A stretch of DNA of 14,031 nucleotides. It comes from Comamonadaceae bacterium. Lineage in GTDB: Bacteria; Pseudomonadota; Gammaproteobacteria; Burkholderiales; Burkholderiaceae. Below the pieces are notes generated by a model that was not told the DNA's origin, did not search any database, and was given only the letters and a program-made list of their open reading frames with translations. The stretch lies in contig CANNNH010000023.1 in the NCBI GenBank assembly GCA_947505915.1, positions 1 to 14,031 of the forward strand. Reading direction: 5' to 3'. Of this stretch, positions 6,975 to 13,500 are shown piece after piece; position 1 is the stretch's first letter, and each line of letters begins with the position of its first letter. The position numbers and the translations under genes are program-made.

Positions 6975-7016
6975 CAAAAACCCGGCGCCGCGTCATCTGA
7001 CGGGCTGTGGTTTTTG
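6975..7016 (+). terminator. Probable terminator after nrdB
   Basis: An outer stem CAAAAACC/GGTTTTTG encloses an inner GCC(G)CGTCA/TGACGGGC stem. The 3' arm carries five Ts. It lies 31 bases after the nrdB stop. The T run is partly within the stem, so efficiency is uncertain. Confidence 0.6.
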
Positions 7017-7028
7017 TTCCCGTGTTCT

Positions 7029-7066
7029 CGGCGCTGGGCCCCGGTTATCCGGCTGGCCCAACGCCG
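7029..7066. other. Strong GC-rich hairpin upstream of the histone-like gene
   Basis: A 12-base-pair stem with one mismatch (5' arm 7029-7040, 3' arm 7055-7066) is capped by CCGG-TTAT-CCGG with a two-base bulge. No T tract follows on either strand. It lies between the nrdB terminator and the histone start, so it is either in the histone-gene leader or part of the nrdB 3' end. No clear promoter was found in 7017-7127. Confidence 0.6.
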
Positions 7067-7127
7067 TGAATCGCTTCGCGTACTCCAAACGTGAAGTGCT
7101 CTTTGCAACGTGATCAAGGAGAAAACT

Positions 7128-7625
7128 ATGGCAACTGCGAAAAAACCAGCGGCAAAAAAAGCTGCAGCGAAAAAAGCCCCGGCAGCTAGAAAAGCACCGG
7201 CCAAGAAAGCCCCAGCTAAAAAAGTAGCAGCGAAAAAAGCACCGGCTAAAAAAGCCGCTGCGAAAAAATCGCCAGCTAAAAAAGTAGCAGCGAAAAAAGC
7301 ACCGGCTAAAAAAGCCGCTGCGAAAAAATCGCCAGCTAAAAAAGTAGCAGCGAAAAAAGCACCGGCCAAAAAAGCCGCTGCGAAAAAATCGCCAGCCAAA
7401 AAAGCCGCAGCTAAAAAGCCTGCTGCTAAGAAAGCTGCGAAAAAGCCCGCTGCGAAGAAAGCTGCGAAAAAGCCTGCTGCCAAAAAAGCCGCGAAAAAAC
7501 CCGCTGCGAAGAAAGCCGCGAAAAAACCCGCTGCTAAAGCACCCGCTGCACCGGCCAGCCCTGCGGCTCAGACTACTCTGAACCCGCAAGCTGCCTGGCC
7601 GTTTCCAACAGCCAGCAAGCCCTAA
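7128..7625 (+). CDS. Histone H1-like Lys/Ala/Pro-rich DNA-binding protein
   Basis: A 165-residue protein made almost wholly of Lys, Ala and Pro ([19 protein letters not shown] types), like eukaryotic H1 tails and bacterial AlgP/Hc1/BpH1-type proteins. Such proteins bind and condense DNA non-specifically and may modulate transcription. The start is ATG 7128 with an excellent AAGGAG six bases upstream; a GTG at 7110 in frame is rejected for lack of such a site. Residues 29-90 are three 20-residue repeats and 96-137 are nine-residue repeats. The last 18 residues change character ([12 protein letters not shown]...), a hydrophobic tail I associate with Comamonadaceae histone-like proteins. S/T-PAKK motifs could be AT-hook-like minor-groove binders. 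Many six-A runs and repeats suggest length variation among strains. An intrinsic terminator follows directly. Confidence 0.88.
   Translation: MATAKKPAAKKAAAKKAPAARKAPAKKAPAKKVAAKKAPAKKAAAKKSPAKKVAAKKAPAKKAAAKKSPAKKVAAKKAPAKKAAAKKSPAKKAAAKKPAAKKAAKKPAAKKAAKKPAAKKAAKKPAAKKAAKKPAAKAPAAPASPAAQTTLNPQAAWPFPTASKP
7212..7396 (+). repeat. 60-bp in-frame tandem repeat in the histone-like gene
   Basis: About 3.1 copies of a 60-bp unit are nearly identical. The first two copies are identical across their shared span, and the third differs at one base (7367 C for T). Each unit encodes 20 residues of PAKK/AAKK type. Identity at synonymous sites points to recent duplication or gene conversion. Confidence 0.93.
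7413..7538 (+). repeat. 27-bp in-frame tandem repeat in the histone-like gene
   Basis: Four full copies starting at 7413, 7440, 7467 and 7494 plus a partial one encode KKPAAKKAA units. Copies differ only at synonymous positions (CCT/CCC, AAG/AAA, GCT/GCC), so the peptide is kept while the DNA has drifted. This array looks older than the 60-bp one. Confidence 0.9.
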
Positions 7626-7645
7626 GCAGTAAGGTAACTCTGCTT

Positions 7646-7678
7646 AAAGCCTGGCATCGCAAGATGCCGGGCTTTTTT
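7646..7678 (+). terminator. Intrinsic terminator of the histone-like gene
   Basis: A 13-base-pair stem (AAAGCCTGGCATC paired to GATGCCGGGCTTT, one G-T pair) has a GCAA tetraloop and is followed by six Ts. It lies 20 bases after the stop. On the minus strand only three Ts follow, so it is weaker for the converging kinase gene. Confidence 0.93.
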
Positions 7679-7702
7679 ATGGCCCATCTTTGCGCATGTC
7701 AG

Positions 7703-7730
7703 CCCAATGCCGCCGCAGTGGCGCGTTGGG
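7703..7730 (-). other. Hairpin at the 3' end of the minus-strand gene cluster
   Basis: CCCAATGC and GCGTTGGG arms form about eight base pairs with an inner GCC/GGC extension. It lies 38 bases beyond the kinase stop. No T tract follows, so it may mark a processed or Rho-dependent 3' end. The rest of 7679-7767 shows nothing else. Confidence 0.4.
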
Positions 7731-7767
7731 TACGCCCGGATGCCATCCAGAGGAGCGCAGCGCGCGC

Positions 7768-8667
7768 TCAAAGCGGACGGATGGTCTCTAGCGTGTAGTT
7801 CTGGCAGCCCGGCGTAGCAATTTTGTGCGCGCCGACGCGGTTGCCCAGCGCGCAGGAATCGACCAGAGACCAACCCCGCTCAAGTCCAAACAACAAAGCA
7901 CCGCGAAACGCATCGCCGCAACCGGTGGGGTCCACCAATTGCACGGCCTTAACGGGCGGCACATGGGTCATCACGCCGTCAACCCAGACCTCGCAGCCCT
8001 GGGCGCCCAAAGTCACAACGAGTCCCTGGACGCGGCGCGAAATGTCGCTGCTGTTCAAGCCGCAGCGCTCGCTGAGCATGCGCCCCTCGTAGTCGTTGAC
8101 AGTCACCCAGCTGGCCTGGTCAATGAAGTGCGTCAGCTCTTCGCCGTTGAACATGGGCAAGCCCTGGCCGGGATCAAAAACAAAAGGAATAGAAGCCGCC
8201 TTGAACTGTGCCGCATGCAGCAGCATGGCATCACGCCCATCGGGCGAAATAATGCCCAGCTTGATGTCGCTGCGTGGCTTGATTTCGCTGGCGTGCGCAT
8301 GGCTCATGGCACCGGGGTGAAAGGCGGTGATCTGGTTGTTATCGCGGTCCGTCATGATCATGGCCTGGGCGGTGTAGCTGCCGGCGATCTCTCTGATGAA
8401 CTCGGTGCTGATGCCCTTGTTGCGAAGGTGCGCCACATAGTCCTGGCCGTCGTTGCCTACGGTGGCCATTGGCAGGGCTGAACCACCCAACTGGCTCAGG
8501 CTGTAAGCGATGTTGCCGGCGCAGCCGCCGAACTCGCGGCGCAGAGTCGGAACCAGAAAAGAAACGTTAAGAATGTGCAACTGCTCAGGCATGATCTGCT
8601 CGGCAAAGCGGCCCTCAAAACTCATGATGGTGTCAAAGGCCAGCGAGCCACAAATCAAGGCGGACAT
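7768..8667 (-). CDS. PfkB/ribokinase-family kinase, mycobacterial AdoK-like (probable adenosine kinase)
   Basis: A 299-residue kinase of the PfkB fold. The first signature is REFGGCAGNIAYSLSQLG (44-61). The second is DPTGCGDAF (246-254), with catalytic base D252 and the anion-hole GCG. The segment EGRFAEQIMPEQLH (18-31) with the following SFLVPTL closely resembles the lid region I recall from Mycobacterium tuberculosis adenosine kinase. Adenosine phosphorylation to AMP is therefore the best guess; ribose or another nucleoside is possible, since substrates in this family are hard to call. The start ATG 8667 is 13 bp after the DUF3426 stop, and no Shine-Dalgarno sequence is seen, suggesting translational coupling. 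It is the last gene of the minus-strand cluster. Confidence 0.85.
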   Translation of the reverse strand: MSALICGSLAFDTIMSFEGRFAEQIMPEQLHILNVSFLVPTLRREFGGCAGNIAYSLSQLGGSALPMATVGNDGQDYVAHLRNKGISTEFIREIAGSYTAQAMIMTDRDNNQITAFHPGAMSHAHASEIKPRSDIKLGIISPDGRDAMLLHAAQFKAASIPFVFDPGQGLPMFNGEELTHFIDQASWVTVNDYEGRMLSERCGLNSSDISRRVQGLVVTLGAQGCEVWVDGVMTHVPPVKAVQLVDPTGCGDAFRGALLFGLERGWSLVDSCALGNRVGAHKIATPGCQNYTLETIRPL

Positions 8668-8680
8668 ATTTTTTCTAGGT

Positions 8681-9721
8681 TCAGGGATAAAAAGCCAACA
8701 GACGATAACCGGTAATCGTCAGCGGGCCGGCTAATTTTTCGACCTCGGCCGGCGCCTTGGCAGCGGGCTCACCGGCTGCCGGGGGGTCGGCGGGTACCGG
8801 TGATGCAGCGCCCCGGCCAGCAGCCCGCACATCGAAAGCGCCTGTGAAGGTGCCAGCGCTGTACAGCCAATCGCTGGTGGCACCAAACTCGGCGGGCAAG
8901 ACGATCTTGCGCAGCAAAGGCTGGTCATCAATGCCAGTCAGGGTCACTTCCAGCGCCGGCATGGCGACCGCGCTGGATTGCTTGTTTTGCAAAACAAAAT
9001 TCAGGCGGTAGCTGTCAGGGCCGACCTGGGTGAAAGACGAGCTGTCAATGGCAACGGCCTCAATGATGCGCGGCGGGCTGACCTGGCATTTCAGCGGCAG
9101 GCACAAAGTCTCGACGGCCGGCAACAAGACGGGGTAACGGGCGGCCAAAGCGTCACGTTGATTGGGCATGAATTGCACCAAGAACAACAAAAGCAAAGCC
9201 ACTGGAACCAGCGCAGCCAAAATACGCAGCCAAGGCCGCGAACGAGTGACGCGGGCTTGTACTGGGTTGATAAAGCTGACTTCGGGCTTGCGGCCGCGTG
9301 GCGCTTCGGTGATGACCAGGTTCTTGGGCTCCCGGCCATAAAGCGCACGACGTGCATCGCTGTCAAGCGGCGCGGCCGGCGGGGACAAGGCCTGGTGAGA
9401 TTCTTCTTCATTGGGCGAAGACAAATAACTAGACAAAGCATCCGACACGGGCGCACGGGGCGCGGCGGCAACAGAGGGTGCCGGATCAGGCCGGGGCTCA
9501 GAGCTCAGAGTTTGTGACGCAGCGGCAGTGGGCTCATACAAACTATCCGGGTTGGGAGCCACGTCGGTTGCAGGAGCTTGCGGTAGAACCTGGAAATGGG
9601 CAGAGGCGTCAAACACGCCATCGCACTGGCCGCAACGGACCCAGCCATTGGAGACCTTGAGCTGGTCGGTTTCGACCTGAAACATGGTTCGGCAAGTGGG
9701 GCAGCAGGTGATCAAGCTCAT
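8681..9721 (-). CDS. Zinc-ribbon plus DUF3426 membrane protein
   Basis: A 346-residue protein. Its N-terminal MJ0042-type zinc ribbon has C7-x2-C10 and C30-x2-C33 (WVRCGQC), with an extra C6. A Pro/Ala/Ser-rich, probably disordered linker (about 45-125) follows. One transmembrane helix lies at about 164-185 (WLRILAALVPVALLLLFLVQF). The C-terminal DUF3426 domain (about 195-346) should lie in the periplasm. The function is unknown. The arrangement of a cytoplasmic metal-binding head and a periplasmic sensor-like domain is seen; a sensing role is only inference. It commonly follows prmA in Burkholderiales. The gap to prmA is 44 bp, with a weak ribosome site before ATG 9721. Confidence 0.87.
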   Translation of the reverse strand: MSLITCCPTCRTMFQVETDQLKVSNGWVRCGQCDGVFDASAHFQVLPQAPATDVAPNPDSLYEPTAAASQTLSSEPRPDPAPSVAAAPRAPVSDALSSYLSSPNEEESHQALSPPAAPLDSDARRALYGREPKNLVITEAPRGRKPEVSFINPVQARVTRSRPWLRILAALVPVALLLLFLVQFMPNQRDALAARYPVLLPAVETLCLPLKCQVSPPRIIEAVAIDSSSFTQVGPDSYRLNFVLQNKQSSAVAMPALEVTLTGIDDQPLLRKIVLPAEFGATSDWLYSAGTFTGAFDVRAAGRGAASPVPADPPAAGEPAAKAPAEVEKLAGPLTITGYRLLAFYP

Positions 9722-9765
9722 TGCTGCGAATTGTAGGGCTTACACAAGGGCGGGGACAGCCGTGC

Positions 9766-10650
9766 TCACAAGCGCGCTGTCATCAGGATCCAGCCTTCTT
9801 GGCTGTCCGCCACGCGCAAGTCGGCGTAAGGTGCATAAGCGGCCTGGAGCTCCCCGGCCTGCCGCTCCAAAATACCGGCCAGCACCAAATGCCCGCCGGG
9901 CGCGACATGCGCGCACAGCAGGGGGGCGAGCACTTTCAAGGGTGTTGCCAGTATGTTGGCCAGCACACTCTGGTACTGCCCGTGGGCACGGTCAGGCAGA
10001 CCGGCCTTGAGTTGCACGTGGTTGGCTTCGGCATTGGCCAAGGTGGACTGCACCGCCGCCTCGTCGATGTCCACGGCGTCGATGTCCAGCGCGCCGAACT
10101 TGGCAGCACCGATGGCCAAAATGCCTGAGCCGCAGCCGTAGTCGAGCACCCGGCCCACCGCCTGGCCACCCGCGATCCAGCGCAGGCACATGCGCGTGGT
10201 CGGGTGCGTACCGGTGCCAAAAGCCAGCCCCGGGTCCAAGCGAATCACCTGCCGGGCCTGCGCCGGCGGCTCATGCCAGGTCGGCACGATCCAGAACGCC
10301 GGCGTGATCTCTACAGGCGCAAACTGCGACTGTGTCAGGCGCACCCAATCTTGCTCGGCCACCGGGCTGATGGCCACCAAGTGACAGCCCTCAAAGAAAT
10401 CCTGCGCCTGCAGCAGCAATGCCGCTTCGCGCGCAGCCGTCTCGTCAGCAAACAAGGCAGCCACACGCGATCGTTCCCAGCCGGCCTTGGGCGGGGGCAT
10501 GCCGGGTTCGCCAAACAAAGCCTGCTCGGCCGGGGTTTGCGCATCGGCGTCTTCAACCGAAACACTCAAAGCACTCAGGGCATCGAGCGCATCGCTGAGC
10601 GTGTCTACCGTGTCCACCGGTGCCAGCAAGACCAACTCATAAAGACTCAT
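9766..10650 (-). CDS. prmA: Ribosomal protein L11 methyltransferase PrmA
   Basis: PrmA trimethylates ribosomal protein L11 using S-adenosylmethionine. The 294-residue product starts at ATG 10650, with AGG about eight bases upstream. An N-terminal L11-recognition domain covers about 1-100. The PrmA hallmark LDPGLAFGTGTHPTT is at 138-152. SAM-binding motif I is VLDYGCGSG (168-176), with an acidic DAVDID strand after it (191-196). The ANILATPL loop is at 231-238. The family normally has 290-300 residues, so it is complete. An intrinsic terminator sits only 25 bases upstream of the start, so expression depends on read-through from accC or on a promoter I could not find. Confidence 0.95.
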   Translation of the reverse strand: MSLYELVLLAPVDTVDTLSDALDALSALSVSVEDADAQTPAEQALFGEPGMPPPKAGWERSRVAALFADETAAREAALLLQAQDFFEGCHLVAISPVAEQDWVRLTQSQFAPVEITPAFWIVPTWHEPPAQARQVIRLDPGLAFGTGTHPTTRMCLRWIAGGQAVGRVLDYGCGSGILAIGAAKFGALDIDAVDIDEAAVQSTLANAEANHVQLKAGLPDRAHGQYQSVLANILATPLKVLAPLLCAHVAPGGHLVLAGILERQAGELQAAYAPYADLRVADSQEGWILMTARL

Positions 10651-10675
10651 GGAACAACCTGATCAAGGCAAGGGT

Positions 10676-10714
10676 AAAAAAACAGCCCGCGCACACCTGG
10701 CGGTACACCCGGGC
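10676..10714 (-). terminator. Intrinsic terminator between accC and prmA
   Basis: On the minus strand a stem GCCCG/CGGGC continues past one mismatch into GTGTACC/GGTGTGC (with G-T pairs), closed by a GCCA loop. TG and seven Ts follow (10676-10682). It starts 22 bases after the accC stop, and the T run ends 25 bases before the prmA ATG. It probably ends or attenuates the accBC transcript. Confidence 0.8.
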
Positions 10715-10736
10715 CGCATGCATAGTCAGCTCGCCC

Positions 10737-12086
10737 TCAGCGCTGGCGCTTGGACAACCACTCTTCGAGGTAATGAATATTGGTGCCGCCATCCATGAAC
10801 TTGGGGTCGACCATCAGTTCTCGGTGCAGAGCAATGTTGGTATTGATGCCTTCGACCGCAGTTTCTGCCAGTGCCGTACGCATGCGGGCCAGCGCCTCTT
10901 CGCGCGTGTCACCGTGCACGATGATCTTGCCGATCATGGAGTCATAGTTCGGCGGCACGAAGTAATTGGCATAAATGTGCGAATCAACACGCACGCCAGG
11001 GCCGCCGGGCATGTGCCAGGTGGTGACCCGGCCAGGCGAAGGGACAAACTTGTAAGGATCTTCCGCATTGATGCGGCACTCGATGGCGTGGCCTTTGATT
11101 TCGACCTGGCGCTGCGTGAAAGGCAGCTTCTCACCAGCCGCCACCCGGATCTGGGTTTTAACGATGTCCACGCCCGTCACCCATTCCGTGACCGGGTGCT
11201 CGACCTGCACGCGGGTGTTCATCTCTATGAAATAAAACTCACCGTCTTGGTACAAAAACTCAAAGGTACCGGCGCCGCGGTAACTGATTTTCTTGACGGC
11301 TGCCACGCAACGCTCTCCGATTTTTTCAATCAGCTTGCGCGGAATGCCGGGCGCCGGCGCCTCCTCAATCACTTTTTGGTGGCGCCGCTGCATAGAGCAG
11401 TCACGCTCGCCCAGCCAGACCGCATTTTTATGCTGATCGGCCATGATTTGAATCTCGACGTGGCGCGGGTTCTGAAGGTACTTTTCCATGTACACCGAGG
11501 GGTTGCCGAATGCAGCGCCGGCTTCGGCCTTGGTGGTTTGCACCGCATGGATCAAGGCCGCCTCGGTGTGCACGACACGCATGCCGCGCCCGCCGCCGCC
11601 GCCGGCCGCCTTGATGATGACCGGGTAGCCGATGGCTTTGGCCGTGCGCTTGATGTTGATGGGATCGTCCGGCAAAGCCCCTTCGGAGCCGGGCACGCAA
11701 GGCACACCGGCCTTGATCATGGCTTGTTTGGCCGACACCTTGTCACCCATGATGCGGATCGAGTCCGGCGAGGGGCCGATGAATTTGAAGCCGCTTCGCT
11801 CCACCCTTTCGGCAAAGTCGGCGTTCTCGCTCAAAAAGCCGTAACCGGGGTGAATGGCTTCGGCGTCGGTCACCTCGGCAGCCGCAATGATGGCAGGCAT
11901 GTTGAGGTAACTCAGTGCAGATGGCGCGGGGCCGATGCAGACAGACTCGTCCGCCAGCTTGATGTACTTGGCTTCGCGGTCCGCCTCGGAATACACCATC
12001 ACGGCCTTGACGCCCAACTCACGGCAGGCGCGCTGGATCCGCAGAGCGATCTCGCCCCGGTTGGCAATCAGAATCTTTTTGAACAT
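10737..12086 (-). CDS. accC: Biotin carboxylase subunit of acetyl-CoA carboxylase
   Basis: AccC carboxylates the biotin on AccB with ATP and bicarbonate, the first half-reaction of malonyl-CoA synthesis in the cytoplasm. The 449-residue product matches E. coli AccC in length and numbering. ATP-binding lysines are K116 and K159, and the glycine loop AGGGGGRG is at 161-168. [12 protein letters not shown] lies at 227-238. E288, N290, catalytic R292 and E296 lie in [14 protein letters not shown]. The N terminus [16 protein letters not shown] is the classic biotin-carboxylase start. accB ends ten bases upstream and ATG 12086 has little Shine-Dalgarno match, so coupled translation with accB is likely. 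The C-terminal EEWL fits the family end. Confidence 0.97.
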   Translation of the reverse strand: MFKKILIANRGEIALRIQRACRELGVKAVMVYSEADREAKYIKLADESVCIGPAPSALSYLNMPAIIAAAEVTDAEAIHPGYGFLSENADFAERVERSGFKFIGPSPDSIRIMGDKVSAKQAMIKAGVPCVPGSEGALPDDPINIKRTAKAIGYPVIIKAAGGGGGRGMRVVHTEAALIHAVQTTKAEAGAAFGNPSVYMEKYLQNPRHVEIQIMADQHKNAVWLGERDCSMQRRHQKVIEEAPAPGIPRKLIEKIGERCVAAVKKISYRGAGTFEFLYQDGEFYFIEMNTRVQVEHPVTEWVTGVDIVKTQIRVAAGEKLPFTQRQVEIKGHAIECRINAEDPYKFVPSPGRVTTWHMPGGPGVRVDSHIYANYFVPPNYDSMIGKIIVHGDTREEALARMRTALAETAVEGINTNIALHRELMVDPKFMDGGTNIHYLEEWLSKRQR

Positions 12087-12096
12087 GGTGCGGGCA

Positions 12097-12534
12097 TCAC
12101 TCGATGGTCAGCATGGGCTGTCCGTACTCCACGGCCTGACCGTTTTCGCACAGGATGCCAGTGACGGTGCCGGACTTATCGGCCTCGATCTCATTGAGGA
12201 TTTTCATGGCTTCAATGATGCAAATGGTGTCGCCGGCCTTGACCACGCTGCCGATTTCGACAAAAGCCTTGGCGCCGGGGCTGGCACTGCGGTAAAAAGT
12301 TCCCACCATGGGCGACTTGACCGCGTGCGTGCCGTCCACGGGCGCAGCTGCCGGGGCCTCAGCAAGAGCGGGCGCAGCTGCCGGGGCCTCAGCAAGAGCG
12401 GGCGCAGTTGCCAAGGGGGCAGCCCCCATGGCCTTGACGATACGGACCTTGCCCTCGGCTTCGGTGATTTCCAGCTCAGACACATTCGAGTCTGAAACCA
12501 GGTCAATCAGCGTCTTGAGTTTGCGTAAATCCAT
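12097..12534 (-). CDS. accB: Biotin carboxyl carrier protein of acetyl-CoA carboxylase
   Basis: AccB carries the carboxybiotin between biotin carboxylase and the carboxyltransferase. The chosen start, ATG 12534, begins [13 protein letters not shown] and has GGAG seven bases upstream. An ATG at 12648 would add 38 residues with no conserved character. The 145-residue product has an N-terminal helix region (1-35), a Pro/Ala linker (36-66) and a biotinyl domain (67-145) with EAMKILNEI; the biotinylated lysine is K111. The [18 protein letters not shown] segment (75-92) includes the AccB-type thumb insertion. The linker contains two identical ten-residue repeats ([10 protein letters not shown]), from a perfect 30-bp duplication. 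It is slightly shorter than E. coli AccB (156 residues). Confidence 0.96.
   Translation of the reverse strand: MDLRKLKTLIDLVSDSNVSELEITEAEGKVRIVKAMGAAPLATAPALAEAPAAAPALAEAPAAAPVDGTHAVKSPMVGTFYRSASPGAKAFVEIGSVVKAGDTICIIEAMKILNEIEADKSGTVTGILCENGQAVEYGQPMLTIE
12340..12407 (-). repeat. 30-bp perfect tandem repeat in the accB linker
   Basis: Two identical 30-bp copies (12340-12369 and 12370-12399) are followed by the first eight bases of a third. The unit is in frame and encodes ten Ala/Pro/Glu/Leu residues of the flexible linker. Perfect identity suggests a recent slippage event and strain-variable copy number. Confidence 0.95.
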
Positions 12535-12902
12535 GTCTGTTCTCCGGGAAAAATAAGCCGGGCGGTGAGCCAGGCCTGTTGGGTGATAGGTGATGGGTGC
12601 AAGCCCTGAGGCAGTCACGCTGCGGCGGACACGCCCTATTGAATGCACTAATGTCGCATTAAAATTGCTTTATTGCGCTCTTTATCTGTCTTTGTGGCTT
12701 ATTTTTAAATAATTTTATTTATCTACAAAATTCACCAGAGTCGGTTTCAATGGGCTTTGCCCCGCACAAACCGGAGCATAAGCAGTGAAAACCCAAGCCA
12801 CGTCCCCGGCAAGCCGAAGCAAGACCTGAACTTTAACGCAATTTAAAGCCTGATTGATGACTTTTGGCGATTGCTTTGAAATGGCCGCCCGGCAGCCAAG
12901 GC
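12535..12902. other. 368-bp gene-free, partly AT-rich region upstream of accB
   Basis: No convincing gene is seen. About 12650-12735 is strikingly AT-rich and holds the palindrome AAATAA-TT-TTATTT (12707-12720). A bipartite hairpin lies at 12742-12773, with outer arms CGGTTT/AAACCG and inner GGGC/GCCC. This is the likely accBC promoter and leader. I could not settle on a single -35/-10 pair; TTGTAG near 12722-12727 (minus) followed by an A/T run is the best weak candidate. No T tract marks the end of tlpA. Confidence 0.55.
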
Positions 12903-13433
12903 TCAAGCCAGAAGAGCCCAAGCCGCCAGATCGTCGGCCGAGAGCTTGCCCATGCGCCGCTGCAAGACGGCACCCGATGCCGAAAAAACCACCGAAAAAG
13001 GCAGGCCGCCGCTCACATTGCCCATGCTTTTGCTCAACTCGGTGCCGCCCAGGCCGGCCATGGCAACGGGAAAGTCCAGCGGCGATTTGGCCAGCCAGGC
13101 CCGTACGGCGCTGGGCTGATCGACCGCCAGGCCCAACACTCGCCAGCCACGCGACTGCTGCGCGAGGTGAAAAAGGTTGAGCATAGGCAACTCCTCCACG
13201 CAGGGCGGGCACCAGGTGGCCCAGAAATTGAGGAGCAAGGGCTGACCGGCCAGGCTGCTGACTTTGAACGGCGCGCCGTCAGGCGTCTCCAGGGCCAGTC
13301 CCCAGAAAGGGTCTGCGGCCAGCGCCGCCGGGCTCCTGCCATGAGAGCCGGACTGCCACCAGAAAGCCCCGGCGCCTGCCAAACCCGCGCTCAGCGCTGC
13401 ACCGGCGTACATCAAATTTCTGCGTGAGCTCAT
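12903..13433 (-). CDS. TlpA/ResA-family thiol-disulfide oxidoreductase
   Basis: A 176-residue exported or membrane-anchored thioredoxin. The N terminus has SSRR, a hydrophobic segment (about 7-25) and then FWW, which reads as a signal anchor or possibly a Tat-like signal (RRN; not a clean twin-arginine motif). The thioredoxin domain begins near 44. The active site WCPPC has C75 and C78, and the cis-proline is P145 (GGLPFS). Such proteins reduce disulfides in the periplasm, often for cytochrome c maturation or metal-centre assembly; the partner here is unknown. The start at 13433 is chosen for AGGA about six bases upstream; an ATG ten codons earlier has no ribosome site. The gene follows the nucleotidyltransferase-like gene by 67 bp. 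Confidence 0.88.
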   Translation of the reverse strand: MSSRRNLMYAGAALSAGLAGAGAFWWQSGSHGRSPAALAADPFWGLALETPDGAPFKVSSLAGQPLLLNFWATWCPPCVEELPMLNLFHLAQQSRGWRVLGLAVDQPSAVRAWLAKSPLDFPVAMAGLGGTELSKSMGNVSGGLPFSVVFSASGAVLQRRMGKLSADDLAAWALLA

Positions 13434-13500
13434 GCTTGTTCCTGAAGTCAAAAACCTGGCCATTTAAAAATGAAATTATCCCCAAGCGGCAGGCTGGGGC

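Noticed and set aside
7212..7538. Regular repeats as a CRISPR array
   Set aside because: Units are directly adjacent without unique spacers, keep an open frame and encode a Lys/Ala protein.
6956..7589. Two minus-strand frames rich in Phe/Ala/Gly/Leu or Phe/Arg/Ser/Gly opposite the histone-like gene
   Set aside because: Low-complexity products are the complement of the Lys/Ala repeats. The plus frame has a perfect ribosome site and terminator, and these do not.
10620..12164. A 514-codon open frame on the plus strand opposite accC and accB
   Set aside because: It lies antisense to accC, which is certain by motif and length. Its protein is rich in His/Gly/Arg/Asp without recognisable domains, as expected for a shadow of GC-rich coding DNA.
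12535..12648. Upstream ATG at 12648 extending AccB by 38 residues
   Set aside because: The extension has no conserved character, while ATG 12534 has a proper GGAG and begins with the expected AccB N terminus.
12715..13212. A minus-strand frame overlapping tlpA in another phase and running about 190 bases past its stop, possible frameshifted extension or aroQ remnant
   Set aside because: TlpA is already complete with its CPPC and cis-Pro. The extra residues show no dehydroquinase motif or other family resemblance.
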